A DNA stretch of 54,373 bases from a virus (IMGVR_UViG_3300027869_000008:1-54373); one strand, 5' to 3'. Counted from the first letter of the stretch, positions 8,002-16,469 are shown. Program-made: numbers and translations. Notes: generated from the sequence alone by a model not told the origin.

Positions 8002-8871
8002 CTACTGTACACTCCACATCGACGGATCATTCCGGGCGGCATCGATAGCCTGACCGAAGGGATCGTGACGGTTGATCTTGCTCATGTCTACTTTTGGTTT
8101 CTGAACGGGAGAGCCTCCACCACCGGGGCGGGGAATCGAGACGATTCGATTCTGCTGACGCCCTTCAAGCTCCTTGACCTTACCATCGAGTTCTTTCTTT
8201 TCCTCAGACGCACGTCTGAGTTCAGCCTCACGCTTGGCGCTCAAACGGGATTCACGGAGGCGATCTGCGGTGCGTCGGATATTCGGGGTACCGAAGTTGT
8301 CGAGGTCACGGGCGTCATTCGCCATCTTGATGAGGTCGGCTCGGGAGGGGACGGGATCGTCACCGTAGGCTTCCTTCAGGGAGGAGGAGGCGTAGTCGTA
8401 TTGACGGTCCCAACGTTCCTCTGCGAGCATTGTGGCGAGGGCTTGTTGGGAGCGGCCCATCATTTGCAATGACCTAACTAGGGCTTCACGATCCTTCTGG
8501 AGCCAGTCCACGAGGGGGGAAAATTCGACGCTACCTTGATAGGTGCGGAGGGGGGCGTAGTAATCGTTTTGATCGGGAGCACCAGCGGGTGCAGACCCAG
8601 GTGCGACGGAACGTGTCGCAGCGGCTTCTTGGATGGCACGTTCACGCTCTTGAACGCGAGCGAACATGTTTGCTACGTCAGCGGCTTGGGAGTCGAGCTC
8701 GGAGCGGAGACGGGTGAGCTCCTGGTCGCGGGTGCTCAATTTCTGTTCACGCTCAGCGTGGAGGGAGCGTAGCTCCCCGATGGTCGTCTGCTTCCCGTTA
8801 CCTAGGGTGAAGACGGTCTCGTCGGGGAAGTTCTTTTTATCTTGGAGGATTTCGTTCAATACGTTAGGCAT
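8002..8871 (-). CDS. Scaffolding-like protein
   Basis: 289 residues, highly charged and predicted coiled coil through most of its length (residues ~30-75 and ~175-240 rich in Arg, Glu, Gln, Leu). It sits between portal and capsid genes, where phages encode the assembly scaffold. The C-terminus (HDPFGQAIDAARNDPSMWSVQ region) is a short conserved-looking tail like the capsid-binding tails of scaffolds. No protease motif is seen. The role is inferred from position, charge and coiled-coil content. Confidence 0.6.
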   Translation of the reverse strand: MPNVLNEILQDKKNFPDETVFTLGNGKQTTIGELRSLHAEREQKLSTRDQELTRLRSELDSQAADVANMFARVQERERAIQEAAATRSVAPGSAPAGAPDQNDYYAPLRTYQGSVEFSPLVDWLQKDREALVRSLQMMGRSQQALATMLAEERWDRQYDYASSSLKEAYGDDPVPSRADLIKMANDARDLDNFGTPNIRRTADRLRESRLSAKREAELRRASEEKKELDGKVKELEGRQQNRIVSIPRPGGGGSPVQKPKVDMSKINRHDPFGQAIDAARNDPSMWSVQ

Positions 8872-8878
8872 AAGAGGG

Positions 8879-9319
8879 TTACCTCATTGTGGGGGAAGAT
8901 GGACCGGGCATGGGGCCGCCCATTCCAGGGTTAGCTCCGGGCATGGGATTCGGAGAGACCGCACTGGAACCGAGGGGGCCTCCTCCCATTGTGGACATTA
9001 CGTTTTGAGCTTCACGGAAGGCGTCGATGGCTTTGCTGATTGCTTTCATGGCGGCAGTGAGACCGTCGGCGCTCTTTGGGATACGCATAGCGTATTGAGG
9101 GATGAAGGAGATGATTTTCTGTTGCATCGCCTGGAGTTCTTTCAAGCCTGCTTCGGGATCGGCTCCTCGGAGCTCACTCAACTGTTGAGCGACCGCGTTA
9201 GCTGTCGAGGAGGGATCGAAGCCGGAGGGTCCCATGGGTCCACCCATAGGGTTTCCCCCGGGGCCTCGAAAGGCCATCCCTTGGCGGGCGGCGAGCATCG
9301 GATTGGCGGGGGTTGCCAT
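8879..9319 (-). CDS. Head-module hypothetical protein with Gly/Pro/Met-rich ends
   Basis: 146 residues. A central helical part (~40-110: QQLSELRG, LKELQAMQQKIISFIPQYA, AISKAIDAFREA) is flanked by disordered Gly/Pro/Met/Ser-rich ends. It lies between a small Lys-rich gene and the scaffold-like gene. It may be an assembly co-factor or minor head protein; no family is recognised. Confidence 0.7.
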   Translation of the reverse strand: MATPANPMLAARQGMAFRGPGGNPMGGPMGPSGFDPSSTANAVAQQLSELRGADPEAGLKELQAMQQKIISFIPQYAMRIPKSADGLTAAMKAISKAIDAFREAQNVMSTMGGGPLGSSAVSPNPMPGANPGMGGPMPGPSSPTMR

Positions 9320-9338
9320 TTTTGATTAGCCTAGCTTT

Positions 9339-9521
9339 CTACTTCTTAGTGCCTCGGCTGGATGACTTCGAGCCGCCAGGGACGAAGCCTAGAGGGTCGG
9401 AGGCAGTGAGGACACGAGGGTTGTTGACGGGGAAACGGGGGTCGCCCGAGGGGAGCTTGGCATCGAGAGGGGTTACGAAGTTACCGTAGCCGTCTTTGCC
9501 ACTGCTGGATTTCTTTGCCAT
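9339..9521 (-). CDS. Small Lys/Ser-ended hypothetical protein, 60 aa
   Basis: Starts MAKKSSSGKDGYG behind GAAGGAG. The middle is Pro/Asp-rich (PSGDPRFPVNNPRVL) and the end is basic (SKSSSRGTKK). It belongs to the string of small, mostly basic genes of the head module. No domain is recognised. Confidence 0.65.
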   Translation of the reverse strand: MAKKSSSGKDGYGNFVTPLDAKLPSGDPRFPVNNPRVLTASDPLGFVPGGSKSSSRGTKK

Positions 9522-9539
9522 TTCATTCTCCTTCGTACT

Positions 9540-9680
9540 AAATTTGATTCATCAAAAGACCCACGGGGGCCCTCTGCTTAGGACAGAAGGTCCCCGCTGG
9601 AGCTGCCTCCGCCCCGAGCATAACCCGCTCGGCATCTAGTATCTATGCCGGACGGTGTTTGTCCGAGGGGCGCTCCGAGT
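9540..9680 (-). other. Structured intergenic segment
   Basis: Read on the minus strand this ~140-base spacer holds several hairpins: CCGAGC-GGGTTAT-GCTCGG, GGCAT-AGATACTAG-ATGCC, and a GGGG...CCCC pairing near 9567-9600. I looked for a tRNA and found no T-loop or acceptor pairing. It follows the 18-residue microprotein and precedes the 9339-9521 gene, so it may act as an RNA-processing or expression-level element. Confidence 0.4.
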
Positions 9681-9737
9681 CTACTTACGTTTACCTCCCC
9701 GCTTGTGACGGCGGCCTCCACGCTTGTGACGAGCCAT
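9681..9737 (-). CDS. Ultra-short basic microprotein, 18 aa
   Basis: The complete product is MARHKRGGRRHKRGGKRK: two near-copies of a (R)HKRGG unit, with 11 of 18 residues Arg, Lys or His. It has a textbook AAAGGAGGATAACCAAC leader, the same site as that of the basic gene at 5377-5481. The strong translation signal and the repeated motif argue that it is a real gene despite its length. Likely role: nucleic-acid condensation or packaging in the virion, by analogy of composition only. Confidence 0.65.
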   Translation of the reverse strand: MARHKRGGRRHKRGGKRK

Positions 9738-9757
9738 GTTGGTTATCCTCCTTTCGC

Positions 9758-10042
9758 TTAGACTGTTACCATTTCTCTTTCAAACCGGGGGTCGTTGGGG
9801 ATCTCATGGCGGGAGTCACCGTAGATGGAGATCATCTCGGAGGCGCGTCGGCAGAGATAGCTGATCCAAGATTCCTCGGTTGTGAAACGTTCTCGGGTTG
9901 AAGCGTGTTCCATGAATGGGACTGATGGGGTGCCATCGATGGCGATTTGAACTTCGATCCATTCGCTTTGCTTGGGTACGGGGGAGATCTTGAGAATCTC
10001 CACGCGGTGACCTGAGGTGAAGGAATGGGAGAACTGTTTCAC
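9758..10042 (-). CDS. Hypothetical protein, 94 aa
   Basis: Mixed alpha/beta, beginning MKQFSHSFTSGHRVEILKIS and containing a helix with ESWISYLCRRASEMISIYG. It lies between the small HTH-like gene and the 18-residue microprotein. No family is recognised; codon use and frame integrity support a real gene. Confidence 0.65.
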   Translation of the reverse strand: MKQFSHSFTSGHRVEILKISPVPKQSEWIEVQIAIDGTPSVPFMEHASTRERFTTEESWISYLCRRASEMISIYGDSRHEIPNDPRFEREMVTV

Positions 10043-10111
10043 AGTGTTGAGGATAGAGGTGGGGTGGGGAGAGTGTCAATGAGGGTTGGATTTCATACGG
10101 GGATTAGAGTG

Positions 10112-10342
10112 CTAGAGAGAGCGGGGAATCTCTACCCAGACTCGTTTATATTGGTGGTGAGGGGTTTGGTGGAGACGGTAACCGAAGCTCAATAATGAAC
10201 CATCTGAGGCGAGGTTTAGAATGGTGCTGTAGGGGCGGTTAAGGCGTCGGGAGAGCTCCCGGAGGGAGACCCACTCTGTGGAGGATTGGGTGGGTGTCCC
10301 TTGGGGGGGCGCGGCTTTCGCTATGGATGGGGAGGGGGTCAT
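10112..10342 (-). CDS. Small helix-turn-helix-like DNA-binding protein
   Basis: 76 residues. After a disordered start, residues ~27-60 (VSLRELSRRLNRPYSTILNLASDG) read as an excisionase/MerR-type helix-turn-helix with a short wing (YKRVWVEIP). The start codon overlaps the portal stop (ATGA type), so the two genes are translationally coupled. A DNA-binding gene inside the head operon is unusual. It could be a late regulator or a packaging accessory factor. Confidence 0.6.
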   Translation of the reverse strand: MTPSPSIAKAAPPQGTPTQSSTEWVSLRELSRRLNRPYSTILNLASDGSLLSFGYRLHQTPHHQYKRVWVEIPRSL

Positions 10343-12045
10343 CGGCGGGATTTGATATGGGAGAGGGCGGCGAGCTCTTGTTCACGCTGTAAGCCTGCGG
10401 CGATCTCTTCGGCTTCGGGGACCTCCAGCATTTCGAGGGCGTGCTTAGTGTCGAGGAGACCTTCGCTGCGGAGATCCTTGACCATGCTGCGAAGTGCGGC
10501 GGTGGAGACGGGGCGGAGTGAACCGGCGTCGAGTTCGATGGTGTAGTCTTCGAGTTCGTCACCGGAGGTGCCGCTCCATTTTACTTCACCTACTTCTTCG
10601 CCACGACTAAAGGCGGGGAAGGTTCTATCGTTCACGTAGTATTTGACCATCGTGTAGAACAATAATTCACTGAAGCGTTGGATGGGTTCGCTAAACAGAC
10701 GGGCTCTCAAACGGGTGAGATACTGTGCTTGGTAGAGGGTGGCGTCGAAGAGTCCGGGGGATGTGTTACCTGCGCCACCTTCTCCTTGACGGGAAGACGC
10801 GAAGCCCTGGAGTTCACGTTGGAGAGTTAGGAGTCTATCTGGGAACTCTAGAACCTGAGAGGGATAAACATTCGGGGTTTTATATTCAGGGGGCTTAGAG
10901 TTCGCGTGGATTACTCTGACCTCACCGGGGATACCACCAAAGTCATCTGGGTCGATGCCGCAGTCGTCGTAGAGGAAGACTTGGGCGTTATTTACGCGGA
11001 CCATGTTCTCGAAGATTTGGGTGTACATCCTCTCGCTGAGATCCTGGAGTGATTTAGTGAAGCGCATCGGGGGAGGGGGATACCAGCCGAATAAGCAGGG
11101 GAGGGAGGGGAATTTGATGATCGGGAAACGGCGGAGAGGAAAGGGATTGTTGTCATCGAATAGCTTTACGCCTTCGCAGTCTACGATCATTCGACCGTTT
11201 GGGTACTTCATCTTAAATTTAGGTGGGACTGAAAGTCCCCCGAGGTCTCGGGCGAACTCGGAGCCTGCGATATCTTTTACGACTTCAGTGGTGTTATCGT
11301 AGATGAAGGTGTAGCGGACGGTGGCCTTACCGTCGTTCTGGGCACGGTTCTGGAAGTGAGGGCCCATCGTTGAAGTCATGGGGCCGGGTAGCATGTCGAA
11401 CTGACCTGCGGGTTGGTCACCGAGGCCACTAATAAACTGATGGGCTCCAGGTTGGACGTAGGCTCCACGGTCCCAGTATTGGGCGATCTTGTCTACGTAC
11501 ATATCGTCTGTCCACTGGACCCACTGCCAATCGTCTTCGTTGTGGGCGGAGGGGTCGGGGAAGCAACGGGAAGCTAGGATATTCGTGGCGTAGACGAGAC
11601 CTTGACCACGGCGAGCGAAGGCATCGAAGCCTACCATGAGGTAACCGACACCGAAGACCATACTGCTTAGGTAAGTTTCGAGTAGTCGATTGTTGATGAA
11701 GCCCTGACGCCAATGTTGGCGGAATGAATCTTCCCGTTCCTTGTCTCTTTCGCTGTGCTTGGCGACGTAGACTATTGGAGTCGTATCAGATAGGTCTGTG
11801 GCTTCGTTGAGGAAGAGTGTTTGGAGCTGGGGGATACGGACACGGGGTCTAAAAGAGGGGACATCCCCCATGGAGTCTGCGATGTGGTAGAAGTTTTTTG
11901 CATCTTCTTGCCAGCCGACACCGAAAGATGCCCTCTGGCTATCCTGGGAAAGTCTTTGTAACTCGTCTAACTGGCGGAGAAGGCGAGAGTCCGGGGAGTC
12001 GTCACGGCTACTGGACTTCGTGGAGACAGTTCTGAAATTAGCCAC
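10339..12045 (-). CDS. Portal protein
   Basis: 568 residues located two genes after the large terminase, the normal place of the portal. Features are consistent with portal proteins: an N-terminal helical region, a wing with alternating strands and Asp/Trp motifs (EDDWQWVQWTDDMYVDKIAQYW), a long clip/stem region (LQDLSERMYTQIFENMVRVNNAQVF) and a C-terminal helical crown (TAALRSMVKDLRSEGLLDTKHALEMLEVP, then EIAAGLQREQELAALSHIK). The last ~70 residues resemble the usual portal tail. It forms the dodecameric DNA channel at one capsid vertex. Confidence 0.8.
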   Translation of the reverse strand: MANFRTVSTKSSSRDDSPDSRLLRQLDELQRLSQDSQRASFGVGWQEDAKNFYHIADSMGDVPSFRPRVRIPQLQTLFLNEATDLSDTTPIVYVAKHSERDKEREDSFRQHWRQGFINNRLLETYLSSMVFGVGYLMVGFDAFARRGQGLVYATNILASRCFPDPSAHNEDDWQWVQWTDDMYVDKIAQYWDRGAYVQPGAHQFISGLGDQPAGQFDMLPGPMTSTMGPHFQNRAQNDGKATVRYTFIYDNTTEVVKDIAGSEFARDLGGLSVPPKFKMKYPNGRMIVDCEGVKLFDDNNPFPLRRFPIIKFPSLPCLFGWYPPPPMRFTKSLQDLSERMYTQIFENMVRVNNAQVFLYDDCGIDPDDFGGIPGEVRVIHANSKPPEYKTPNVYPSQVLEFPDRLLTLQRELQGFASSRQGEGGAGNTSPGLFDATLYQAQYLTRLRARLFSEPIQRFSELLFYTMVKYYVNDRTFPAFSRGEEVGEVKWSGTSGDELEDYTIELDAGSLRPVSTAALRSMVKDLRSEGLLDTKHALEMLEVPEAEEIAAGLQREQELAALSHIKSRR

Positions 12046-12099
12046 GGGACTCCCTCGGGGTGACCTGTAATCGCAGCACGTGTAGAAGGTACATAAGAA

Positions 12100-12531
12100 T
12101 CAGTTAATTGTCAAGGGGGCTTTTAGGGGAGCGGCCTTGAGGGGCTCCGGACTGTCTACTGAGGCATTCAGCCAATCACGGGTAGCTTGGAGAGGTGTGA
12201 TATCGGCATCTCCTTTATCTTTCTTAGATTTACTGAGGAAGTCTTCGATCTCCATGATGACGCTGAAGAGAGCTTTGAGGTCAGAGATGCCGGTGAGGGT
12301 CCCAAGGTTCGCGGCTAGGACCGTTTGGAAATGGGCGTAGGCTTCCACGATGTGGCCCTTATCTCTCAACTCCTTGAAGCGAGTTCCAGCTACCTGGAGA
12401 AGAGCTCTGGCCTCAGCGACCTGCGAGGGGTTGAAGCTGCTGCTCGATCCGCTCGACGGGCTGCTGATAGAGCTTCCAGGGCTGCTAGTTCCGCATCCGA
12501 TTTTGGAAGTGGGGTCCGGGAATTCTGCCAT
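12100..12531 (-). CDS. Hypothetical protein, 143 aa
   Basis: Starts MAEFPDPTSK behind GAAAGGGA. A Ser-rich linker (~12-35) is followed by a helical domain (VAEARALLQVAGTRFKELRDKG... FSVIMEIEDFLSKSKKDKG). It overlaps the upstream 129-aa gene by 142 nt in a different frame. It sits between terminase and portal. No family is recognised. Confidence 0.65.
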   Translation of the reverse strand: MAEFPDPTSKIGCGTSSPGSSISSPSSGSSSSFNPSQVAEARALLQVAGTRFKELRDKGHIVEAYAHFQTVLAANLGTLTGISDLKALFSVIMEIEDFLSKSKKDKGDADITPLQATRDWLNASVDSPEPLKAAPLKAPLTIN

Positions 12532-12779
12532 TTTGTGTGGTCCCTTTCGTTGATGTTGACTACTGGACGGGAGGGTTCAGAGGGGGGGAGGATGTGGAGT
12601 TGGGCTCCCGGTTTGTGGACTCGGATTGTTACCCTATGGGTGCTAGAGTCAGAGTCCACGCTGAGACAAGTCTCTGGGGGGATCGAGGAGATCTCAGAGT
12701 CGTCGAACTCGATGACTTCTCCTGGGTCTCTGTTGACGAGAGCGATGAGCAATCGAAGGTATTGTTCGGTGATGAGCAT
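12390..12779 (-). CDS. Hypothetical protein, 129 aa, overlapping the next gene
   Basis: The N-terminal ~75 residues look well folded (EQYLRLLIALVNRDPGEVIEF, then THRVTIRVHK). The last ~45 residues, which lie in the overlap, are Ala/Arg-rich and may be a by-product of the overlap. It is the first gene after the terminase. The long out-of-phase overlap makes either this tail or the next gene's start uncertain. Confidence 0.55.
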   Translation of the reverse strand: MLITEQYLRLLIALVNRDPGEVIEFDDSEISSIPPETCLSVDSDSSTHRVTIRVHKPGAQLHILPPSEPSRPVVNINERDHTKWQNSRTPLPKSDAELAALEALSAARRADRAAASTPRRSLRPELFSR

Positions 12780-12876
12780 CTAGTCTCCTAGCATACTAAC
12801 ATACTACGACTTCTACTTCTGACCCACTTCGGGTCGAGAGTGCTTTGCGGTACTTCAGGTGCATGAGAGAGAGAGG
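12780..12876. promoter_or_regulatory. Short spacer sharing motifs with the main control region
   Basis: Between terminase and the 129-aa gene. It contains a small hairpin (GACCC-ACTTC-GGGTC), AGTGCTTTGCGG near 12840 and CTAGCATA near 12788 (TATGCTAG on the other strand). Both motifs are the repeated words of the 18485-18667 control region. It may hold a regulatory site for late genes, but no clear -35/-10 pair is visible. Confidence 0.35.
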
Positions 12877-14637
12877 TCATACTCCCCCCAGGCGGTTCTT
12901 GACGCGACCGCGTTCGATCTTAGATATGTGATCTCGGGCCATCAGAGCACAGTGTTCTTCTGCGAAGCGGCCTAGGGTGACTTGGCCGACTCCCTCTAGG
13001 TATGAGATGGAGGAGCCGCTACGGGCATCGAGGATCGAGGTCGAAGATATCTCCGGGTCCATGTAGTTTGATTTCGCTGCATCGACTAGGCGGGGAGGGG
13101 GATATTGGGTGCGAGCGGCCCAGGCGATCAGGGCGGCGAACATGATATCATCATGCCCACTACGAATTCTCCAGGCTCCCCACTCCTCGACGGCTTTGGA
13201 CATTTGCTGGAGGAGGGCTTCATCACGTACTACCACGAGGCCCTCTCGGAGAGCTGCCCTAAAGTATGTAAAGGCCATCTCACGGGTACGTTGGGTGGTG
13301 TCCCAGCCGCCTAGGTTACGGTCTCCCATTCTACGGATGCGGTCGTCTTTGCCTTTCCACCTGTACAGATTCGGATAATGCATATCGTCACGCATCCGGC
13401 GAAGGGTCTCATAGCCTAGGTTACCTGTGAGCTCCACGTTGACCATGGCGTTGTTGTACCATCTGCCGAGGCCATTACAGAATCTCGCGAGGACCTCTGG
13501 GTTGATGCGTTCAGCGAGTCGTAATACCTGCTCCCCGGTCTCTCCGCAGAACATTACAATAGCAGCGAAGTCCCCTTCTTCCTGACCACGAGCGGCATCT
13601 GCTCCGATGAAGTAGTGGAAGCCGGGGATTGGTTCACGCCACACGAGGACAGGACCATCGGAGCACTTCTCGATCTTTGAGATCCCTGCATCGGTGAGTT
13701 CCATGCGACAGGTGTAGCGGGGGGTCTTGATCGATTCACGCACTCGGGCGATCTCATTCGAGTCGAAGCAGGGGCTTCCACTAGACTGGAAGGCGACCTC
13801 GGGACAATGAGGATATTCCTGGAGGAAGATCTCGATTCTATTTTTACACTCCCCAGCGATCTTCAGGCGACGCCACGCGAGGTTAGAATAGGAGGCTCCC
13901 CATTTTTCCATGAGCTCCTCCTCCTCGTCGTCGATGGCGGGGTCGAGGGGGTAGCCTTCGATGATGCTTGGATCAGCGGTGGCCTCTGGGTCCTCTACCC
14001 AACTCAGGAATATAGGGGTGAAGTCTGTGTCCCCTTCAATGGCCTGCATCCAGTATTCGTAGAATCCCTCCCCTTCGTTTTCAGTACCATTCGCGGTGGA
14101 TTCGAGGACCGTCCAGGAAGTGGGACCGGTAACTGAGGGGAGGAGGGAGGCGAAGGCGGTGTCTGCTGGATAGAAGGCGACCTCGCTGAGATGTAGGAAT
14201 GAAAGGGTCCAGCCACGGCCTGAGGTGGAGTGACCTGCGGTGGCGATGCTGAGTTCACTATTCCCACCTTGGAAGTTGAAGAGGATACTTGACTTCGTGG
14301 GGGGTGTCGTGAGTTTATAGGGGAGAGATTCTACAAGGGAGAGGGGGATCTTGAATAGGGCCTGAGAGGAAGAGTGAGTGTGCGCGAGGATCTTCGCGGT
14401 GGCATTCGCTTGGGCGAGGCAGTGGATCGTGGCGAAGGCATCGAAGAGGCTGGACATGCCGACGCGACGGGACTTCAGGATAATAAACTTCATCGGCCTA
14501 CCTGCCATCTGGGTAGACTTGACGATCTCCACAGCCTTACGCTGATTCGGGTTTAGACGGAAAGGGATGCGAGTACCTCCACGAATCGGGGGGATCGTCA
14601 TCCTTTCCATCAGTCGAACAGCGTTATCGATGTTCAC
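12877..14637 (-). CDS. terL: Terminase large subunit
   Basis: 586 residues from a GTG that overlaps the upstream small gene. The ATPase domain has a deviant Walker A of terminases (KSRRVGMSS, residues ~55-63), a Walker B with catalytic Glu (FLHLSE, ~E152) and a coupling motif (ESTANG, ~180). The nuclease domain shows the first acidic motif GADAARG (~345), a mid motif (NVELTGNLG) and the C-terminal SGHDDIMFAALIAWA (~500-515) with paired Asp. The motor cuts genome concatemers and pumps DNA through the portal. No small terminase is recognised among the flanking genes. Confidence 0.92.
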   Translation of the reverse strand: MNIDNAVRLMERMTIPPIRGGTRIPFRLNPNQRKAVEIVKSTQMAGRPMKFIILKSRRVGMSSLFDAFATIHCLAQANATAKILAHTHSSSQALFKIPLSLVESLPYKLTTPPTKSSILFNFQGGNSELSIATAGHSTSGRGWTLSFLHLSEVAFYPADTAFASLLPSVTGPTSWTVLESTANGTENEGEGFYEYWMQAIEGDTDFTPIFLSWVEDPEATADPSIIEGYPLDPAIDDEEEELMEKWGASYSNLAWRRLKIAGECKNRIEIFLQEYPHCPEVAFQSSGSPCFDSNEIARVRESIKTPRYTCRMELTDAGISKIEKCSDGPVLVWREPIPGFHYFIGADAARGQEEGDFAAIVMFCGETGEQVLRLAERINPEVLARFCNGLGRWYNNAMVNVELTGNLGYETLRRMRDDMHYPNLYRWKGKDDRIRRMGDRNLGGWDTTQRTREMAFTYFRAALREGLVVVRDEALLQQMSKAVEEWGAWRIRSGHDDIMFAALIAWAARTQYPPPRLVDAAKSNYMDPEISSTSILDARSGSSISYLEGVGQVTLGRFAEEHCALMARDHISKIERGRVKNRLGGV

Positions 14638-14785
14638 TCTTCACCCTTCGGACACCGATCTCGCCTGGGGACTCTAGGAGCTTCTTTGCTTTCTCCATCG
14701 CGAGCTCCTGCTCCACAGGGTTCAAGTCTCCCCTCTTTAACAATAGTGCAATCTGCATCGCCACCCTAAAAACCATCGGGCTCAT
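14624..14785 (-). CDS. Small helical protein, 53 aa, coupled to terminase
   Basis: ATG at 14783-14785 overlaps the stop of the preceding gene (ATGA). The product runs MSPMVFRVAMQIALL, then an acidic/basic helix (PVEQELAMEKAKKLLES). Its 3' end overlaps the terminase GTG. The position just before the large terminase raises the possibility of a packaging accessory role, but it is shorter than known small terminases. Confidence 0.55.
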   Translation of the reverse strand: MSPMVFRVAMQIALLLKRGDLNPVEQELAMEKAKKLLESPGEIGVRRVKSEHR

Positions 14786-15348
14786 TGTTTCACCATTGGG
14801 CTAGGGGGAGCAGGGGTCGTGAGGGCCTCCGTCTGCTCCCTCTGAACCTCCTGCCTCCAAGCAGTGTAGCATTTCTCGGAGCAGATGAAGTAAGAGACTA
14901 CCTGCCCGTCGATGATCCGGTCACGTTTGAACTTGAACTGATCCCTAGGGAAGGTGCCCCTACATGTACCGGGAACAGTATTCGCTTTCACGTGGGATTC
15001 GCTGGCCATGATGCATGTGACGGTATCTCCTTGTTCGACGTTCTCACGTTCACGAAGAATAGTCGCCCCTCGTTCAGCGGATAGTCTCACGTCTGCGAGT
15101 AGTTTGTAGCCATCCGCGAGGGGCACGGTGCGCCACATTTCTTTATCTGAGGCGATGAGCTCGTGGTAGGAGTCCCAGCGTTTCTGGACAGCTTGGGACT
15201 GCTGGGGGGCGGCAGCGTGGACGGGCTCCGCTTCGACTGGGGCTTCAATCGGGGGGAGGGGCTTTGGCTTGGGCTTCGGAGACTTCTTCACGGGAGCCAT
15301 AGGGGTGTCGTGATGGGTTGTGAGAGTGGCTGGGATTGTTGGGAGCAT
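14782..15348 (-). CDS. Hypothetical protein with cysteine pairs, 188 aa
   Basis: Starts behind CGAGGTAATACACT. It has a Lys/Pro-rich disordered N-terminus (VKKSPKPKPKPLPPIEAP), then a folded region. Cysteines in TCIMASE, GTCRGTF, FICSEKCY suggest a zinc-binding site around residues 110-165. It lies before terminase and may belong to the packaging or assembly group. No family name. Confidence 0.65.
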   Translation of the reverse strand: MLPTIPATLTTHHDTPMAPVKKSPKPKPKPLPPIEAPVEAEPVHAAAPQQSQAVQKRWDSYHELIASDKEMWRTVPLADGYKLLADVRLSAERGATILRERENVEQGDTVTCIMASESHVKANTVPGTCRGTFPRDQFKFKRDRIIDGQVVSYFICSEKCYTAWRQEVQREQTEALTTPAPPSPMVKQ

Positions 15349-15354
15349 AGTGTA

Positions 15355-15879
15355 TTACCTCGTTTCAAATGTAGTGAAGGACCCCTCACCTGTGCCGAGA
15401 CGTTCTGACTGGGAGATCGCTCCTCCATCTCCGTCACGGCGGGGGCGAGAGGGGCGGGTTGTCTCGATGAGATTGTCGATGGCGTCAGGTTGTTCAGGGA
15501 TAGCTGAGGGCTCAGCGGAGAAGAAGTTCAGGAGTAAATTCGTGAGATCGTTCACGGCATCGTTGGACAAAGGGGGCTGTCCAAGCTGCTCCCAGATCTT
15601 AGCGATAGTCTCCGAGGAGCGTTGGCAGAAGATATCGATATCAAAGTTAACGGGTTCAGTTGGCACAGGTTGACTTTCCGCTCCCCGTCGAGGGGAGCTA
15701 CTCGCGGCAGCGAGCGGGGCGTGGCGGAATATATGTGCTTCGAGGCGGGCGATGACATTCTGGAGAATGGCCTTCGCTTGACCTGAGTAGCCTGAGTCGG
15801 GTTGGATCTCGCGTAGCCAGAAGTCTTCTACGAGGGAATGGAACTGGGGGCGGGATACGTTGAGGGTTTCGTTTGCCAT
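15355..15879 (-). CDS. Hypothetical protein, 174 aa
   Basis: Helical N-terminal part (QFHSLVEDFWLREIQPD..., AKAILQNVIARLEAHIF), a linker, then a second helical part (CQRSSETIAKIWEQLG... NDLTNLLLNFFSA) and a disordered Arg-rich end. It is in a position where small terminases often occur (upstream of terL), but no HTH is obvious. It is a candidate terS at best. Confidence 0.6.
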   Translation of the reverse strand: MANETLNVSRPQFHSLVEDFWLREIQPDSGYSGQAKAILQNVIARLEAHIFRHAPLAAASSSPRRGAESQPVPTEPVNFDIDIFCQRSSETIAKIWEQLGQPPLSNDAVNDLTNLLLNFFSAEPSAIPEQPDAIDNLIETTRPSRPRRDGDGGAISQSERLGTGEGSFTTFETR

Positions 15880-15966
15880 CTTAGCTCCTATGAACTCTCA
15901 CGGCTATTAGCCCCAAACCTCGGGTGGCTTTACCGGGAGCAGGTTTCGGTTCAATTCGTTTAGTAC

Positions 15967-16239
15967 TCAAGCGGACCTCCGGATGTCGAAGTATGTCTTC
16001 TTACGGGCGAGCTCTTGTTCAGAGAGGGTACGAATCCGATCCCGCTTCTGCGCGGCCTCCCACTGAGCACGCATAGATTCCTCGGGCTTCGAGACTACCC
16101 ATGAACACTTACAGCTCTCACACCCAAAGACCCAATGGCTCTCCCCCTCACTCACGATGACAGTCCGGGGGGATAGGCAACGTTGGTGAGTGGAGCCGGT
16201 GGGTAGAAGACGTGAATTAGGGCAAGCGGGGAGGGTCAC
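15967..16239 (-). CDS. Small zinc-ribbon-like protein, 90 aa
   Basis: Cysteines C6, C21 and a CESCKC cluster near residue 40, followed by a charged helix (SMRAQWEAAQKRDRIRTLSEQELARKK). One of three adjacent small Cys-rich genes. Probably binds zinc; function unknown. Its start overlaps the stop of the upstream gene. Confidence 0.6.
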   Translation of the reverse strand: MTLPACPNSRLLPTGSTHQRCLSPRTVIVSEGESHWVFGCESCKCSWVVSKPEESMRAQWEAAQKRDRIRTLSEQELARKKTYFDIRRSA

Positions 16240-16469
16240 TGAGAGATCTCCAGTTTCTTCCCAATGTTCAATGGGGCAGGGGCTTCGTACTCTGCGACCT
16301 CTCCACTAGAGGGACACTCAGGCACAGGGGGGTGCTTCACCTGGATAAATCTCGTGATAACATGCGTCCCATTCATCACTTGTTGTTCTTGGACGCGAGG
16401 GTCTCCGCTCAATAAAACCACGCCGCAGCGAGCACAGACGGGGCACGGGGGATTGAGATAAATAAGCAT
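16236..16469 (-). CDS. Small zinc-ribbon-like protein, 77 aa
   Basis: Starts with CPVCARCG (three Cys) and has another Cys near residue 53, giving a plausible metal site. The rest is Val/Ile/Pro-rich. It lies between two other small Cys-containing genes with 4-nt overlap to the next. Function unknown. Confidence 0.6.
   Translation of the reverse strand: MLIYLNPPCPVCARCGVVLLSGDPRVQEQQVMNGTHVITRFIQVKHPPVPECPSSGEVAEYEAPAPLNIGKKLEISQ

Noticed and set aside
9540-9680. tRNA-like fold in the spacer
   Set aside because: Hairpins exist, but there is no T-loop, no paired acceptor arm and no conserved D-loop bases.
12046-12118. Promoter TTGACA on the minus strand before the portal gene
   Set aside because: The -10 at proper spacing (TACCTT) is poor, and the -35 lies in the end of the preceding gene; not enough support.
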